Source: Onchocerca lupi (lineage: Eukaryota; Nematoda; Chromadorea; Rhabditida; Onchocercidae). From it: 64,000 nucleotides of DNA. The first letter of the stretch is position 1. The number at the start of each line of letters is the position of its first letter. The position numbers and the translations under genes were made by a program. The DNA is taken from NCBI GenBank assembly GCA_028564675.1, contig JAOVVO010000150.1, positions 62,001-126,000 of the forward strand, read 5' to 3'. Below are positions 42,201-52,500 of this stretch, in pieces. Below the pieces are notes generated by a model, which saw nothing but the letters and a program-made list of their open reading frames with translations, ran no database searches and was not told where the DNA came from.

Positions 42201-45200
42201 TGGCAAGAGCTAGATTTCCTCAGTTTTCTAGTTCGATTTCTATTTAATCAGTTATCTAATTTATCTTACATTCATTCACTCAAAATCAATATTAATTACA
42301 TAGTAAATTACCTAGCTTAAGTGTCTTTGTTAATTCTGTCAAAACTGTTTCAAATTTATCTAATTTGCTTTTACACATTATATTTTTACCAGTGTCTCTC
42401 TTCAGATTCACTTATGATTCGCCAAAATTCGACAAAATTTGCTGCGGCAACATTCTGCGAGCATAAGGTTTCCAATTCTCTGCAAAGGAAATGATAAATT
42501 TAAGGAGGAAAAATTAGTCAACATAAGATGAAATTGGAATAGAATTGAAAAATATATGAAGAAATTTGAATTTTTGTGGTGCTTCGGACGCTCGTTCTTC
42601 TTTCATTATTTTCAAGAAATACATAGCACTTAACAACAGGATCTTCTTAGCAAAAATTCCACAAATCCAGAAAGTTAAGAATGTCAAATAATAGGAATAC
42701 CTGCTTACGATAATTTACCTGGTACTTATTGTCAGTATGGCTTTGTTTTCTTCCATAACATAACGGAAGAGAGACTTTTCCTTTAATATTTCGGGCGAAA
42801 GACGAAAAAGATCTGGTAAAGAGTTGAACGAATGAACATGAATTAACATCCGATCCGTCTCAAGCAATCTGATAACAGCAATAACATTTGCTTTTTTGCA
42901 AATAATAAATGAATCAATATTCACTCTTAATATTCCGTAAAATTATTGTAATAAAATTTTTGTACTAACAAACGGCTTAACTTAAGCCAAGATATGCTCC
43001 ACAAAAAGCAGACATAAAGTAACCTAAAAATGGTATGTCGATATGCATCAGAAAAAGTCTGCTTTGCTGTATTAACAGAACGATCAGATAACAGATCCCG
43101 TATCATGCCATATTGTGCTTCACATATCACTGTTATTTTCAACTTTGTTCTGTAATATTCAAATCACTTTCCATACGATTTTCGTAAAAGAAAAATATTT
43201 ATGAACGCACACATGGTCACATAATAACCAGCATCGAATAAATTACTCAACATAATTATTATGTAATACGACATGATTTCTGAAATGCGTCACAGTTCAG
43301 ATAAGTTATTACTCAGTTTGCTAGAATTTCCAGAAAATCATGAAAGTTATTAATGGATTTCAGAAACTAAAGGTTAAAACTGGTTTAAAAATTTATTCAA
43401 AACCGGTTCAAAAATTACTTGAATGCTAATAATACCTATTAGTCGAACTATCAAAAATTCTTGAAAATAGTAACATTGAAATAAACCTTTTTGTATAATC
43501 TTCGGAAAGAGCGCAAATTTTGTAGCCAATCGTCACTTGTGGTTTCCAAGGCAAACTAAGTTCCATCAATATCGATGACTGATCTTCCCCTTTTTTTAAT
43601 ACTTTCAAATTACGTAATATAAAACCCTCATAAAGTCGTAAACGTAAAAAATACTCCAAACATGATTCATATTCCATACTATAATGCATTCGACGAATAA
43701 CACTACTGAAATAATTACTTCAGATTTAAAAAACATTTCTTAAGTAGCAAAATTTATTCAAAGACACAAAAATATAAGTTTTACTAAAAGCTATAAAAAT
43801 TTACGAAAAGTTCTGGACCAGAATTTGGAAATATATCTTTTTTAAACGAAAGACGTGAAACTTTCCACTAAGTTAGAAAACTATGAGAAAAGACATACAA
43901 GGCATATGGTTCAACAAACTCAGGATTAATCTGATGAATTAGATCCTTGATATAATTATCCGTTGCGTCCAGCAATTGAAGATTTTTGCATAAAAGTGGT
44001 CGACAGTCAATTGGATTAAGAATATCCTGGAGAAAAAAAGCAATAATATATCCCCGCATACAAAAATATTTCAATAATAAAAACGGAAACAACGTTTACA
44101 TATATTTATTATACTATTTTTAATTTCGGAACTCACATCCACGGTTGTTTGTTCTTCATCCGGTATATAGACTCCTGATGTTCCTCTTGCAAGAAAGGTA
44201 AAAAATTCGGGTGATGAAAAATGTCCAAATACAGCGTCCGTATTGCAATCTCCTTGAATCTTAAATAGTCAAAAATAAAGTAGAAATCCAAAATGTGGAT
44301 TTCTATTTTATGGGGATTTTTATGACAAAAAGAAAAGCAAATAAATACAGATCGTACTTCCCATTTAATTTTTACTTTTGTTTAATCACGATTCACTACA
44401 AATACAAGAAATTATTTCCTGGATTTTGAAATTTATACCAATCCAAATTTATCGTATTGTGAAATTTGAAATGTGCCCGAAATCTAGTAATTTTTATCAA
44501 ATGACATATTGTTGACAAAGATTATTTGAAATTATTTAAACATTTTAATCGAAACAAATCCATGTGAACAATTAAACTTAAATTGAGAACTCCAAGAAAT
44601 AACATATAAGGATTGATTTTAAACTCATTTCAAGATTTTTATTAAAAAATGCAAGTCACCTGTATAAATGAACAGGCGACAGAATAATTTCGTAGCTGAA
44701 ACACTAGTTTTTGTAAAGCGTGTATATCCGTCACATTACACACTGCATCCGTAATTAGCACTATGTCTGAAAAAATTTTTTTAAAAATATAGGAAGATGT
44801 AGATGTATTCCTGCTGCTGCTATTAATGAATGAAAAATTAGGAATTGTGAGTATAAAATTGATACACTGAATGACATGTAATAGATTATACCCATATGAA
44901 TCTCGATGAAAAAATTTAATGAAATCATTCGCGACGTTAATTTTTTGCAAAGTTTCCGAAAATGAATAGTGCAAAATTCTTCGTATCTTGTGTAAGCTTC
45001 ATGAAACTTTATTTCATAATTGCAACCATTTTTGCTTATTTAAGCAAACACTTTTATTATTATTTATAGCTTACTGGGTTGTGCGGTATCCGGCAATAAC
45101 TGCAAACCAATAAGACCAGCTCGTAACATAAATATCAGTGACCATTCTGAATTAATGAATCCTTCATCGGCAGGACTAGCTCGAATAGCCATTCTACAAA

Positions 45201-47985
45201 AACAAGTATATTACGCATGAAAAATTATGATGTGTTCCCTAATAACTGTTTTTTAAGCAAGACTTTGAAGATAACTTTTCAAATATTAATTTTTTTTTTT
45301 CTACTAAACGACGAATTCCGGAAAAATACAAAACTCAATAATGTTTTACCGAAAGAAAAAAAAAAAAAACGGAAAACCAACTGCGTAATCACTGGACCAT
45401 GTATCGAATCTCTGAATCCATCTGTTGCGTGGGCTTGTTGACGAAAGAAATTTTCCGGCAGAAGATCTTCGGCTCTCTTCAAAGAATTTTCTGTACATTA
45501 TGCATTGCTACATCTTGTATTCGTTTAACGTGTGTATTAATAATCAAATTAGCATGACATTTTGTTTTGCTTTCTTGAGATATTTCGAAATTTAAGAATC
45601 CGAAGTAAAAAAGAATATTTTATCATAATTTCCACTAGCATAATTTTTATGCAATAAATTTTGAATAAAAGATCGCATTTTACGGGTACTATATGATTAA
45701 ATGAAAATATGGTACATAGCAGAATTGGAAAGATCAAGTTTTTGCATAAATTTTTCTTTTTTATAAGAACAAGGGGAAAAATATTTAGAGAACATTGAAA
45801 TATACAAGAATAATCCTTACCTGCCGCAACTTCTTTCGTTCTTGATTCCATTTTCTCAAATGAGGCTGTATCGTCCAACACAGTCTAGTAGAGAATAATA
45901 CGAATCGTTCTTGAACATAATGTAGAACAGAACCGATATTCTTCTTTGTAAGTAAACAACCTTGCAGAATAACCTATAAAACCGCCAATTCTAACCAACT
46001 ACTAAATTGAAGAGATTTAAAAAAAGTCCATTAATTAATAAAATCTTTCACTCCAAATTATTGGCATTATTCATCAAGGAATTATAATACATTAGAATTA
46101 TAATATCACTCCATCCTTTCCTTTACCCATATTCATATTTCTTGGATTTTCATACCAGTGCCAAAGAAAAAAAAATGAATTAAAAAGGAATCATTTTTTA
46201 TATCTGAAGTCATTTCTTATGTTGGTTTAGGACCTGAACCATAACTTCTGGAATATATCTTAAAACAATTTCGTGAACTGTGCAAATGCCACTTTCGATA
46301 ACCACTAACGGGCGTCCTTTCAACCAAAAATTTTTCACTTTTTTTATTTCGCTTTATTTTAATTTAGAAAAAAGAAATTTCCAATTATTACTCTATCCTC
46401 ATCAAAAGCAATAAATGGACTGTAGAAACAAATAGTAATAAATAATTGGGGCGAAAATTTATTTGCTGGTAGAAAATTTTCTTCCACAAGAAGTCCTTCC
46501 AAACACTGTCGTAGTCGGTTCATAATTTTCGAATGTGGTACACAATTTGCTGTCCCATCCTATAAAATAATTAAAGGAATGAATAATACGTTCGATATTT
46601 TTATATGGTTTTATAGAACTAATTTGAATTATATTCAGTTGAGAAATATTAGCTATGTTTTTCTTGTTCGTTTTTAATCCTTCTCAATAGTGTTTCGTAG
46701 AAACCGATCTCATTAATTTATTATAGATGGAATTAACAAAGTTCGAAGTGAATAAAATTGTTTTCATGACGACTACTTATTATTCATCAATCAGAGTTTT
46801 ATTCACAAAGAAAGCGAAAACTCTGATTGATGAATAATAAATAGTCGTCCTGAAATCAATTAGGAATACGACGATTGCGGTATAACGCCAGAAAAATAAT
46901 ACTTAATGCAATATAAATAAATCTAGTATTACAATGCCAGATTAAGATATTGTTCGGCTCCAAAAACTGATTGAAAATTTATACCTTATATTTCTTCTGA
47001 ATAAGAAAAACGAACCACAGTGAAAGTAGAAGGACTGACATCAACGATAAAAACAAAACGATAACTTTGGACAACATATGATATCAATGTGTTGTTTGTT
47101 ACCAGCAACTGCTCATCATCATGCACTTCATCACCATCTTGAGCACTGATTTTCACAACCCTTATTCCACTCTCATCCTTAAATGATAAAATTTGGTCCA
47201 ATAACTTTACCATACAGTAGTCATAATATATAAACTTACAATTTCTAAACTAATTATACTTTTTGAAACATTGAGTTATTCAGATAAATTATTTTCATAA
47301 AGATTATTTCTGCTTCTCAGTAAAATAATTAGTATCACATATTTTAAAAATTAAGAAGATAATGTTGTCCCATTATTGATAATTAGCGATTAAAAAACAA
47401 TTTGTCATCAGTATCTTTCCATGCTAAAACGACAGTGACCTGATTCAATCGACTGATTCATTTCATGTATGAAATTTTGCCTATGTTTAAATCTTCCAAA
47501 AAAAAAGAAAAAAAAAGAAGAAAACTACTTCGCGCTATCAATTTCGTATTTTGCATAGTGTTTTAATTTAAATTAAAAAATGATTTGAATGACATAATAT
47601 AAATACTTGACGAATGGATAAAAAAAAAAGCGTAAAAGAAAAATAAATTATATTCGTGACGAATAAGGGCTAAAATAAGTAGTTCGAAATGAGGATATAA
47701 ACACCAAGTATTTGAGATTTTAAACAGCTAATACTTTTGAATCATTAATAACACATGACAATAATTATAAAATAATACTTTGTCCGATGCTTCAAGTGAA
47801 ATTGTGTTGTTAATATGCTCCAAGTACCACAATGTTTGGATGTATTTTCCAGTTTCCGAACTATTTGATACCAAGAGTATTACATTACTTGCTTCTCGTA
47901 GAGCACAACTATTACTACTGGATGAGTTCTCGCATTTACTTGATTCATTTTCTTTATTATTACAACAATCATTAGTATTTTCCAT
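9786..47985 (-). CDS. szt2: SZT2 orthologue, KICSTOR scaffold subunit (65 exons, about 3,360 aa)
   Basis: SZT2 is the largest subunit of KICSTOR (with KPTN, ITFG2 and C12orf66/SAMTOR-linked partners in vertebrates), which holds GATOR1 on lysosomes so that Rag GTPases and TORC1 respond to amino-acid loss. I identified it from conserved blocks spread along the whole protein: FVFIVDVSPST, LITDAV...VACSFIQ, LPWKPQVTIGY, YVKFVEG, NYPLEIMLARYKKIPL, NEGFHIVYGDSGIVNLV, VPLFLNFSCAIRF, LLTIHGIHEPAVVIQ, VLSWQNARSRLL, HVHSFTYDFHLRMV and HCKRNQLWDAM, in the same order as in vertebrate SZT2. Exons are 74-477 nt, almost all GT-AG, with matching phases from start to stop. Total length is about 10.08 kb of coding sequence, close to the vertebrate protein. 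Start ATG 47,985; stop TGA 9,788-9,786. One junction (exon 5/6) is unresolved by one base. No domain with a known enzyme activity is visible; the N-terminal part resembles a vWA-like fold (inference). Confidence 0.93.
12651..14907 (-). other. SZT2 intron 59 with composition anomaly
   Basis: This 2.26-kb intron contains a stretch (about 13,090-13,960) clearly richer in G+C than its surroundings. It includes TGTCACGTCCGTG, GGCGGCGG, a TATATAGGG box and, near the end, the segment GGCCACGCTTCGACTCCA. On the minus strand this last segment starts TGGAGTCGAAGCG, like a tRNA primer-binding site. I infer an old solo LTR or retrotransposon fragment, but I found no matching terminal repeats or target duplication. 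Confidence 0.35.
13655..13800. repeat. AT-rich simple repeat next to a GCGCGTGCATGCGCG block
   Basis: About 115 bp of degenerate AATAAATGATAATTAATAAA-like repeat run directly into an alternating purine-pyrimidine block (GCGCGTGCATGCGCGT, about 13,772-13,788), the kind of sequence able to adopt Z-DNA or a cruciform. It lies inside SZT2 intron 59 and within the GC-anomalous segment. Confidence 0.5.
15163..20560 (-). CDS. szt2: SZT2 exons 48-58
   Basis: Exons: 20316-20560, 19188-19332, 18353-18558, 17918-18008, 17232-17360, 16896-17006, 16572-16663, 16086-16278, 15666-15770, 15383-15529, 15163-15277. Exon 48 has TLYLYNYSSDAAEQVYQMI and VLSWQNARSRLL. Exon 53 begins SYVKYLKKNGLRLLNVI. Exon 55 encodes AHVHSFTYDFHLRMVATYL, nearly identical in pattern to the vertebrate HVHSFSYDFHLRLV block, and exon 56 continues with VLFNYGYNTNDFLIDFL. 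Exon 58 encodes NIKFYVILVSHEK, matching the LQFFVVLTS-type strand of SZT2. Splice phases are consistent throughout. Confidence 0.9.
20930..26487 (-). CDS. szt2: SZT2 exons 36-47
   Basis: Exons: 26335-26487, 25905-26080, 25485-25664, 24922-25210, 23992-24201, 23636-23730, 23257-23378, 22969-23096, 22402-22571, 21865-21999, 21371-21530, 20930-21012. Exon 37 encodes GYDALRQGIEQFAVRNR and NIFYMQLF. Exon 38 encodes LLTIHGIHEPAVVIQSIVD followed by NPRTRLTTTDVE, which joins FIQRD of exon 39; this is the block most readily matched to vertebrate SZT2. Exon 41 is a compact hydrophobic stretch (GGVSYLVQYTIWQVGDVGLA). Exons 42-45 are more diverged and Ser/Asn-rich. All phases agree. Confidence 0.9.
21609..21724. 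repeat. Three-copy tandem repeat in SZT2 intron 45
   Basis: Three imperfect units of 42, 39 and 35 bp follow one another. Each starts GTCAA and contains CCAATGGGC(C/T) followed by a T-rich run and TTCCATT. Units begin at about 21,609, 21,651 and 21,690. The array sits between SZT2 exons 45 and 46 (intron 21,531-21,864) and has no coding capacity. It could be a minisatellite useful as a polymorphic marker. Confidence 0.75.
27044..30939 (-). CDS. szt2: SZT2 exons 26-35
   Basis: Exons: 30828-30939, 30446-30682, 29907-30115, 29687-29821, 28738-28983, 28346-28476, 28136-28209, 27910-27997, 27684-27759, 27044-27227. Exon 26 ends in a strongly acidic run (EDEEDQEDED). Exon 27 has VVPLFLNFSCAIRF and PIDHLPSCVMQLL, a hallmark block of SZT2. 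Exon 33 encodes HDLHDFWIILNVEMQQIQVF and ends in a GC-AG intron (CTTTC|GC on the sense strand: GAAAG followed by GCAAG), the only non-GT donor found. Exon 34 (IFELLLEALQKECHTINQ) joins exon 35 (EFLLEKMHSINECD) in phase 0. A tempting open stretch at 27,504-27,561 between them breaks the phase and was left out. Confidence 0.88.
31786..35488 (-). CDS. szt2: SZT2 exons 20-25
   Basis: Exons: 35245-35488, 34460-34936, 32932-33099, 32463-32593, 31981-32054, 31786-31897. Exon 21 (477 nt) is the largest and encodes NFWLEITGGIDQ, VYISRLSPWRAIIIALL and APTLPLLVFHCDEPW. Exon 23 encodes VHIPYEDLVEVLEDRCEQSD, which resembles the vertebrate stretch with paired acidic helices. Exons 24-25 are rich in Asp, Glu and Asn (TENSAADTNDEERNNDFF) and probably disordered, followed by FAFDELLSQNFRFQFNYYFI. 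The acceptor of exon 20 is one of two AGs 6 nt apart (both keep frame); I chose the TTGCAG one. The 3.84-kb intron upstream of this block is the longest of the gene. Confidence 0.87.
35489..39329 (-). other. Longest SZT2 intron (3.84 kb), no nested gene seen
   Basis: Between exons 19 and 20 nothing on either strand looks like a conserved gene. Two short imperfect copies of ACTTCAG(G/A)AAGTTG(G/A)ATGA occur about 43 bp apart near 37,405-37,470. A 38-nt poly(A) run on the plus strand (39,234-39,271) lies 58 nt inside the donor end, a T-run in the transcript. Confidence 0.6.
39330..43149 (-). CDS. szt2: SZT2 exons 11-19
   Basis: Exons: 43024-43149, 42719-42868, 42390-42479, 41947-42144, 41421-41538, 40920-41039, 40689-40852, 39852-40046, 39330-39492. 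All splice phases agree. Visible conserved pieces are SFNSLPDLFRL (exon 12), FRVILTHDHPLPPRLF and LVHGQTYVKFVEG (exon 14), SFYIVKLNLETQLIVIKFAF (exon 15), NYPLEIMLARYKKIPL (exon 17), NEGFHIVYGDSGIVNLV with QYIIFPPT (exon 18) and LQLMTEMWSEPFAVIDP (exon 19). The order and spacing follow the vertebrate protein, where the equivalent part lies in roughly the first quarter to third. No transmembrane segment is seen. Function of this region is unknown; it probably forms part of the helical/beta scaffold that contacts other KICSTOR or GATOR1 subunits (inference). Confidence 0.9.
43487..47985 (-). CDS. szt2: SZT2 exons 1-10: N-terminal vWA-like region
   Basis: Exons (plus coordinates): 47779-47985, 47016-47204, 46392-46559, 45821-45973, 45378-45476, 45075-45193, 44660-44766, 44137-44259, 43899-44026, 43487-43705. 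The first exon carries a Ser/Asn-rich, Cys-containing leader, then NVILLVSNSS, matching the start of vertebrate SZT2. Exon 2 holds VVQSYRFVFIVDVSPST, exon 7 DIVLITDAVCNVTD and VACSFIQ, exon 10 ELSLPWKPQVTIGYKIC. Exon 3 joins exon 4 in phase 0, giving an alignment to SZT2 without a gap. Exon 5 must end in phase 2 to suit exon 6, but the best donor (after ITQL at 45,378) is phase 0 and the next (GTAAAA at 45,349) is phase 1 across a 14-T run, so its 3' end is uncertain. Confidence 0.88.
46768..46849 (-). repeat. 33-bp near-perfect hairpin in SZT2 intron 2
   Basis: Arms 46,768-46,800 and 46,817-46,849 are reverse complements over 33 bp with a single difference, separated by a 16-nt loop. On the minus strand, which is the sense strand of the SZT2 transcript, the one difference is a G-U wobble, so the pre-mRNA would form an unbroken 33-bp stem; on the plus strand it would be a C-A mismatch. 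The size suits a pre-miRNA-like or small foldback element. It may equally be a MITE relic; no target duplication was evident. Confidence 0.7.
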
Positions 47986-48012
47986 ACATTAGAGAATTTA
48001 TATCCACGATCT
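47986..48012 (-). promoter_or_regulatory. SZT2 5' leader with splice acceptor and overlapping upstream ATG
   Basis: A TTTTTAG acceptor on the minus strand (AG at plus 48,011-48,012) lies 25 nt before the chosen ATG, fitting a spliced-leader or 5'-UTR intron acceptor. A second ATG only 4 nt upstream (47,989) opens a five-codon frame ending TAA that overlaps the true start. This tiny uORF could lower SZT2 translation (inference). Confidence 0.5.
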
Positions 48013-49533
48013 AAAAATAGATTTGTTGAATTTTTGCAATTATTATATGAATTGAAAATGATTCTAAAAGATTTATCTGATGTATAATAATTAATACCAT
48101 TGCAATTGCTGATTCCAACACTTTCGGAATTTTCAGCTTTTTAAATTTCAAATTATTGAAAAGTTAGTTACGCAAATAAGGAAGAAAAACCTTAAATTAT
48201 TGAAAGTATTATACGTTATTTAAGTGAAAAAAGAAGTAACTTGAAATTAAATTTTTTTTTGCTCCAGTCTATCAGTCTCAATACATGTCTACTGAAAGGA
48301 TTATTTGTAAATAATCTAACATGAAAGTTTTGCAAATGTACTATTTAAACTATTTCAGTCTTATAAAAACCTAATGCTCTAACACGCCAAATCAAATAAA
48401 CAATTCAAAAATTAAACAAAACGTAAGTAACACCAATTTCATATTCCATTAAAATTATCAAGTGGAATTAAAAGGAATATTGCGAACAGGAATTTCATAC
48501 TTCATAACTGCTTACTATTTTTAAAAGAAATTAATAAATTCCATAAAACAGAATATATAAATGAATGAGTCAATAAATAAATCTCTATCCACACTATTGA
48601 ATACCTCTTAAAATTAATCAATAATTGTATACTTTAGCACAGCGATTATAGTTCAGCTTTTTCTCATATATCAATCGATCATTGTTATTTCAAAGCACTT
48701 CCTTGATTCCTTCTGCAACGAAGAATGGCAACGGACAACCTCTTCACGCAAAAAAACTTGATCCCACTTCAATCCCCATCCATTCTAGGAGCACTCGAAC
48801 ATTGCGAATAAAAAAAGATGGCCTATAAACGGCCGCAAAAGAGTAAAAGAAAAAACCATTGTCTCTGCGAGATGAAGTTGTTTTCCGATTTTTGCATCTA
48901 AGGACCGTGTTAATTAAAGCAAATTTTAAAGTGCAATGAATTGATTGTTCCAAAATTACAATGAGGTCAATGAATCACAATAGAATTAATATTTCTATTG
49001 TCATAATAATCCATGGAAACGAAATGATGAGAAAAGATTAAACTTAATGCTGATAGTGATTTCTAAATTTTCGCTAATTACTAATCATTTTATCTTTTCG
49101 TAATTATTTGCGCTCATTAGGTTTCTCCCCAATTCTAATTTCAGATTTAATTCAAGTATTAATTGCAATTTATTTTTCTTCAAATTATGCTGTAATCATG
49201 TTGTTTACAGGTGGAAATCAGTCAGTTCTCATAATGATAACATAGACAGTATGAATTAATCATCTAATTTATTTATAGTTAACTAATTTTATTTAAATTT
49301 ACCTAACTCATATCTATTCTAAACTACCTTCACCAAGCTTAGAATTGGAACGAGATGTAACGTGACATATCCTGAGATAAGTACTTTCATCTTGTAATCA
49401 CGATGATTGTTATTCGGAATCTTAGGCAGCAAAATATCCCCAGAGTTCTTTTCTTTAACTGATGATTAATTGCACTTTTACAAATCATTTTTTTTTTCTT
49501 TTCTTCATTTTATTCTTTGCCACTATTGTTTCC
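48013..49533. promoter_or_regulatory. Intergenic region between divergent SZT2 and GH31 genes
   Basis: About 1.5 kb separate the two divergent genes. Most is featureless AT-rich DNA. The block 48,700-48,960 is distinctly less AT-rich and contains GGCCTATAAACGGCC, a TATA-like core within a short inverted repeat, so it is the best candidate for a promoter. A 69-codon minus-strand ORF there has no recognisable domain. Confidence 0.35.
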
Positions 49534-49560
49534 AGATTTCTGCTAATTAAGTTTATTAAA
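49534..49560 (+). promoter_or_regulatory. Probable trans-splice acceptor of the GH31 gene
   Basis: A long T/C tract (49,488-49,533) ends in TTTCCAG with AG at 49,534-49,535, 25 nt before the ATG at 49,561. This spacing mirrors that at SZT2 and suggests a spliced-leader site. It also argues against the in-frame ATG at 49,462, whose Phe-rich translation is just the pyrimidine tract. Confidence 0.55.
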
Positions 49561-52500
49561 ATGTCCACAACATCGCTACAAATTGGCAAATTGCAAATCG
49601 ATTTTACAAAGCGTTTACTTTTGATCGATCGATTTGATTATGATATTTCTGATATTGCTGTTGCTACTGCTACTGCTAGTGGTTTACATCCTGCTACAAT
49701 AGAACAGCAATGCAAACGAACATTAACAGTGAATATTGGATGTGCTATTATTGATCAGAATATGCAAATAAAAGAATACATTATGAATGATAATTTATTA
49801 ACAATTAAAACTGAGGATGGAATTGAATTGATAATTAAATATGATACATTGGAAGAGTTGTATGAGAAATATGAAATTGAATGGAGGAGTAATAAAAATT
49901 ATCATTATATGAAAGATGTGATACAGGCCGATGCAAACAGTCAATGGTATGGTGGGCCTCAGGTAGCCCAGCAAACTTGGCCTTTGGCCGGAACTACGCA
50001 GAACTTTTCACCTTATTTACCGTCAGATGCATTGAAGGTAAAATAGTAGATTTTTGTTCAGATGGAAAATTTTTTTTCTCTTTCCTTTTTCAATTGATCA
50101 TTTTATTTTTGCTTTAAATTTTCAGAAAAATCATCGAATAATATTATGAAATTCACTGAAATTTTTAAAAATTTCTTTCAACTTTTGCAACTATTTGTTG
50201 AATCACACTATTAGAAAAGATTCTTTCCGTTTTTAACTTCTTTTGGAAGTTTCAAAATTACGATTTAATTTTCGCCATTTTCATGATAATGCAAGAAACT
50301 CGTCTGGAATGGAGCGTTACTGGTTATGTTCCAGTAAATTTGCCATTTTTGTCCCTGATAAGATACCGCTCTGGACGGAATATAGCTGTAACAGACTTTC
50401 ACTTCAAGCACAAATTGACAATTCTCCTTACATTGGTTTCTACGTAAGTTATTTTTTTGAAAAAAAAAAGTTCAGGTTGGCTGAGGAGTCAAAAATAGAA
50501 ATTAAAATTATTCTAAAAAAAGAAAGAAATTCTTTGTAAGCCAATAACACCATAAATACTATCCTTTAACATTTATTTCACGTAGTTTAATTTGCGTGCC
50601 CACTTCATTAGATATGGGCAAAATATGATTTGAAATTATTCAAAAAAGTGGATTTGAAGTTATTTGAAAAATGAAAATAAGTTTGAAGTTATTTAAAAAA
50701 TGAAAAAATGAGTTCTTTTTTGTCAAGTTTCTTATATGGAGAAATTTTTCGAAGCTTATAAAAATTTAAACAGCTGCAATAATTTTTAAATGTTTTATTT
50801 CACTTAATTTTTAGCGTTGAAGCTTATTGATATAATATTCTCTCAAAATGCGTAGATGAAAAACTGAACCTTCGGACAAACTTCATAAAAAACTTTTTGG
50901 ACTGACAAACTTTTTTTCTTTAAAACTTTATTTTTAGACTGATACTGTTGCACCAACTCTTTCCTATTCAATATTTGTAGCAAAACGTTGTATGTTACGT
51001 GAATTTCATGTAGTTCTTCATGGAAATTTGTATGACTTATGTACAACTATTCCCGATGAAGCATTGATTCGCAAACCTATTTGGTCAACTTGGGCAAGGT
51101 GACAATTGTTCATAAATCTTTTATAATCATTTCCTATAACGATATGCTGTTCTAAAGTTATAACCAAATTACCTTATTCGCTTAATAATTGAATTATCTT
51201 TATTTTTCTAATTCCCGGTATCTAGATTATTCCGATGCACTACTTCCGTTGTCTAGATTATTCCTAGACGTCTACGAATGAATACGCAATCTCTGTAATT
51301 GTAATTGAAGATATCTGGAGAAAGTAACTCAATATGATGTACTTCAATTTGCGCAAGAAATTTTGAATAATCATGCACCGATCTGCCAGCTTGAACTGGA
51401 TGATAATTGGGCCACACAATATGGCGATTTTGAAGTATTTTTTTTTTTTTGTAATTTGATTCGGATTTTTACTTATTTAATTTCAATTTAATTTGATCTG
51501 TCTATCTGAAATTTTTTGAAACTCTGATTTCTTAAACTTGAATTTTCAAAAAATGTAGAATTTGGACACAAAATTTTTGTAATTTAATTCGAATTTTTTT
51601 TTTCAAAAAATATTAATGTTTTCTGCATTCTAGTTTAATAAGGCCAAATTCCCGAATGTGGAAAGTATGTGTAACGAACTGGATAATTGGAACATTCGGC
51701 TAACTCTTTGGGTTCATCCATTTGTCAATTTGATCAGTGATAATGGAAAAAATTCGGCATTGCGCCATTTATTTGTGAAAAATTCCAGTGGTCAACCAGG
51801 AATTGTTGAATGGTGGCATGGACAAGCCTATGTGATCGATTTCACAAATCCTGAAGCGGTGCATTGGTTTTGTGAACAGTTGGAAAAAATTAAAAAGGTA
51901 GTGATTTAAAAGAAAATATTAATCATTATTACCATAGTGAATTTCAAAAAATTTCAAGTGATGGAAGAATTTCAAGTTTCAGGAAAATAATAAAAGATGA
52001 AAGAATTTTTCTAAGATAATTAGATGATTTCGTATTTTAAAAATAAATTTGAACATTGATAAAATGAAAAGATAACGGTAGGAGAAAAAGATAACGACAG
52101 AGGAGTGATATTATTCCGGATAATGACAAATAATGAAAAGCCAGAAATTATGCGATCTCATAGATGATAGAAATAACGGAAAAAGCAAAATAGATAGCAA
52201 GAAATCAAAATTATAGATAATGATAAATTGGAAATGAAAGTTGACTATAAGATTATGTTTTGGGTTGGAATTTATTCGCAGGAAATGATCTTATCAGCAT
52301 AAACATAAGCTTACCATACTTTTGCTTCTTTTCAGCTTGGCATATTTTCATTCAAATTTGATGCAGGTGAGGTGACTTATCTTCCAAAAGATATTTGTTT
52401 ACATTCCGGGACTTCACCAAATGATTTTTGCAAAGCCTACGTTCAAACAGCTGCTTCGTTTGGATCTTCAATTGAGGTATTTGTTAAAGCAAACATATAT

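Noticed and set aside
49462..49560. Upstream in-frame ATG giving the GH31 protein a hydrophobic N-terminal anchor
   Set aside because: The hydrophobic residues are mostly Phe encoded by a pyrimidine tract that ends in a TTTCCAG acceptor; the stretch is better explained as the region before a splice site.
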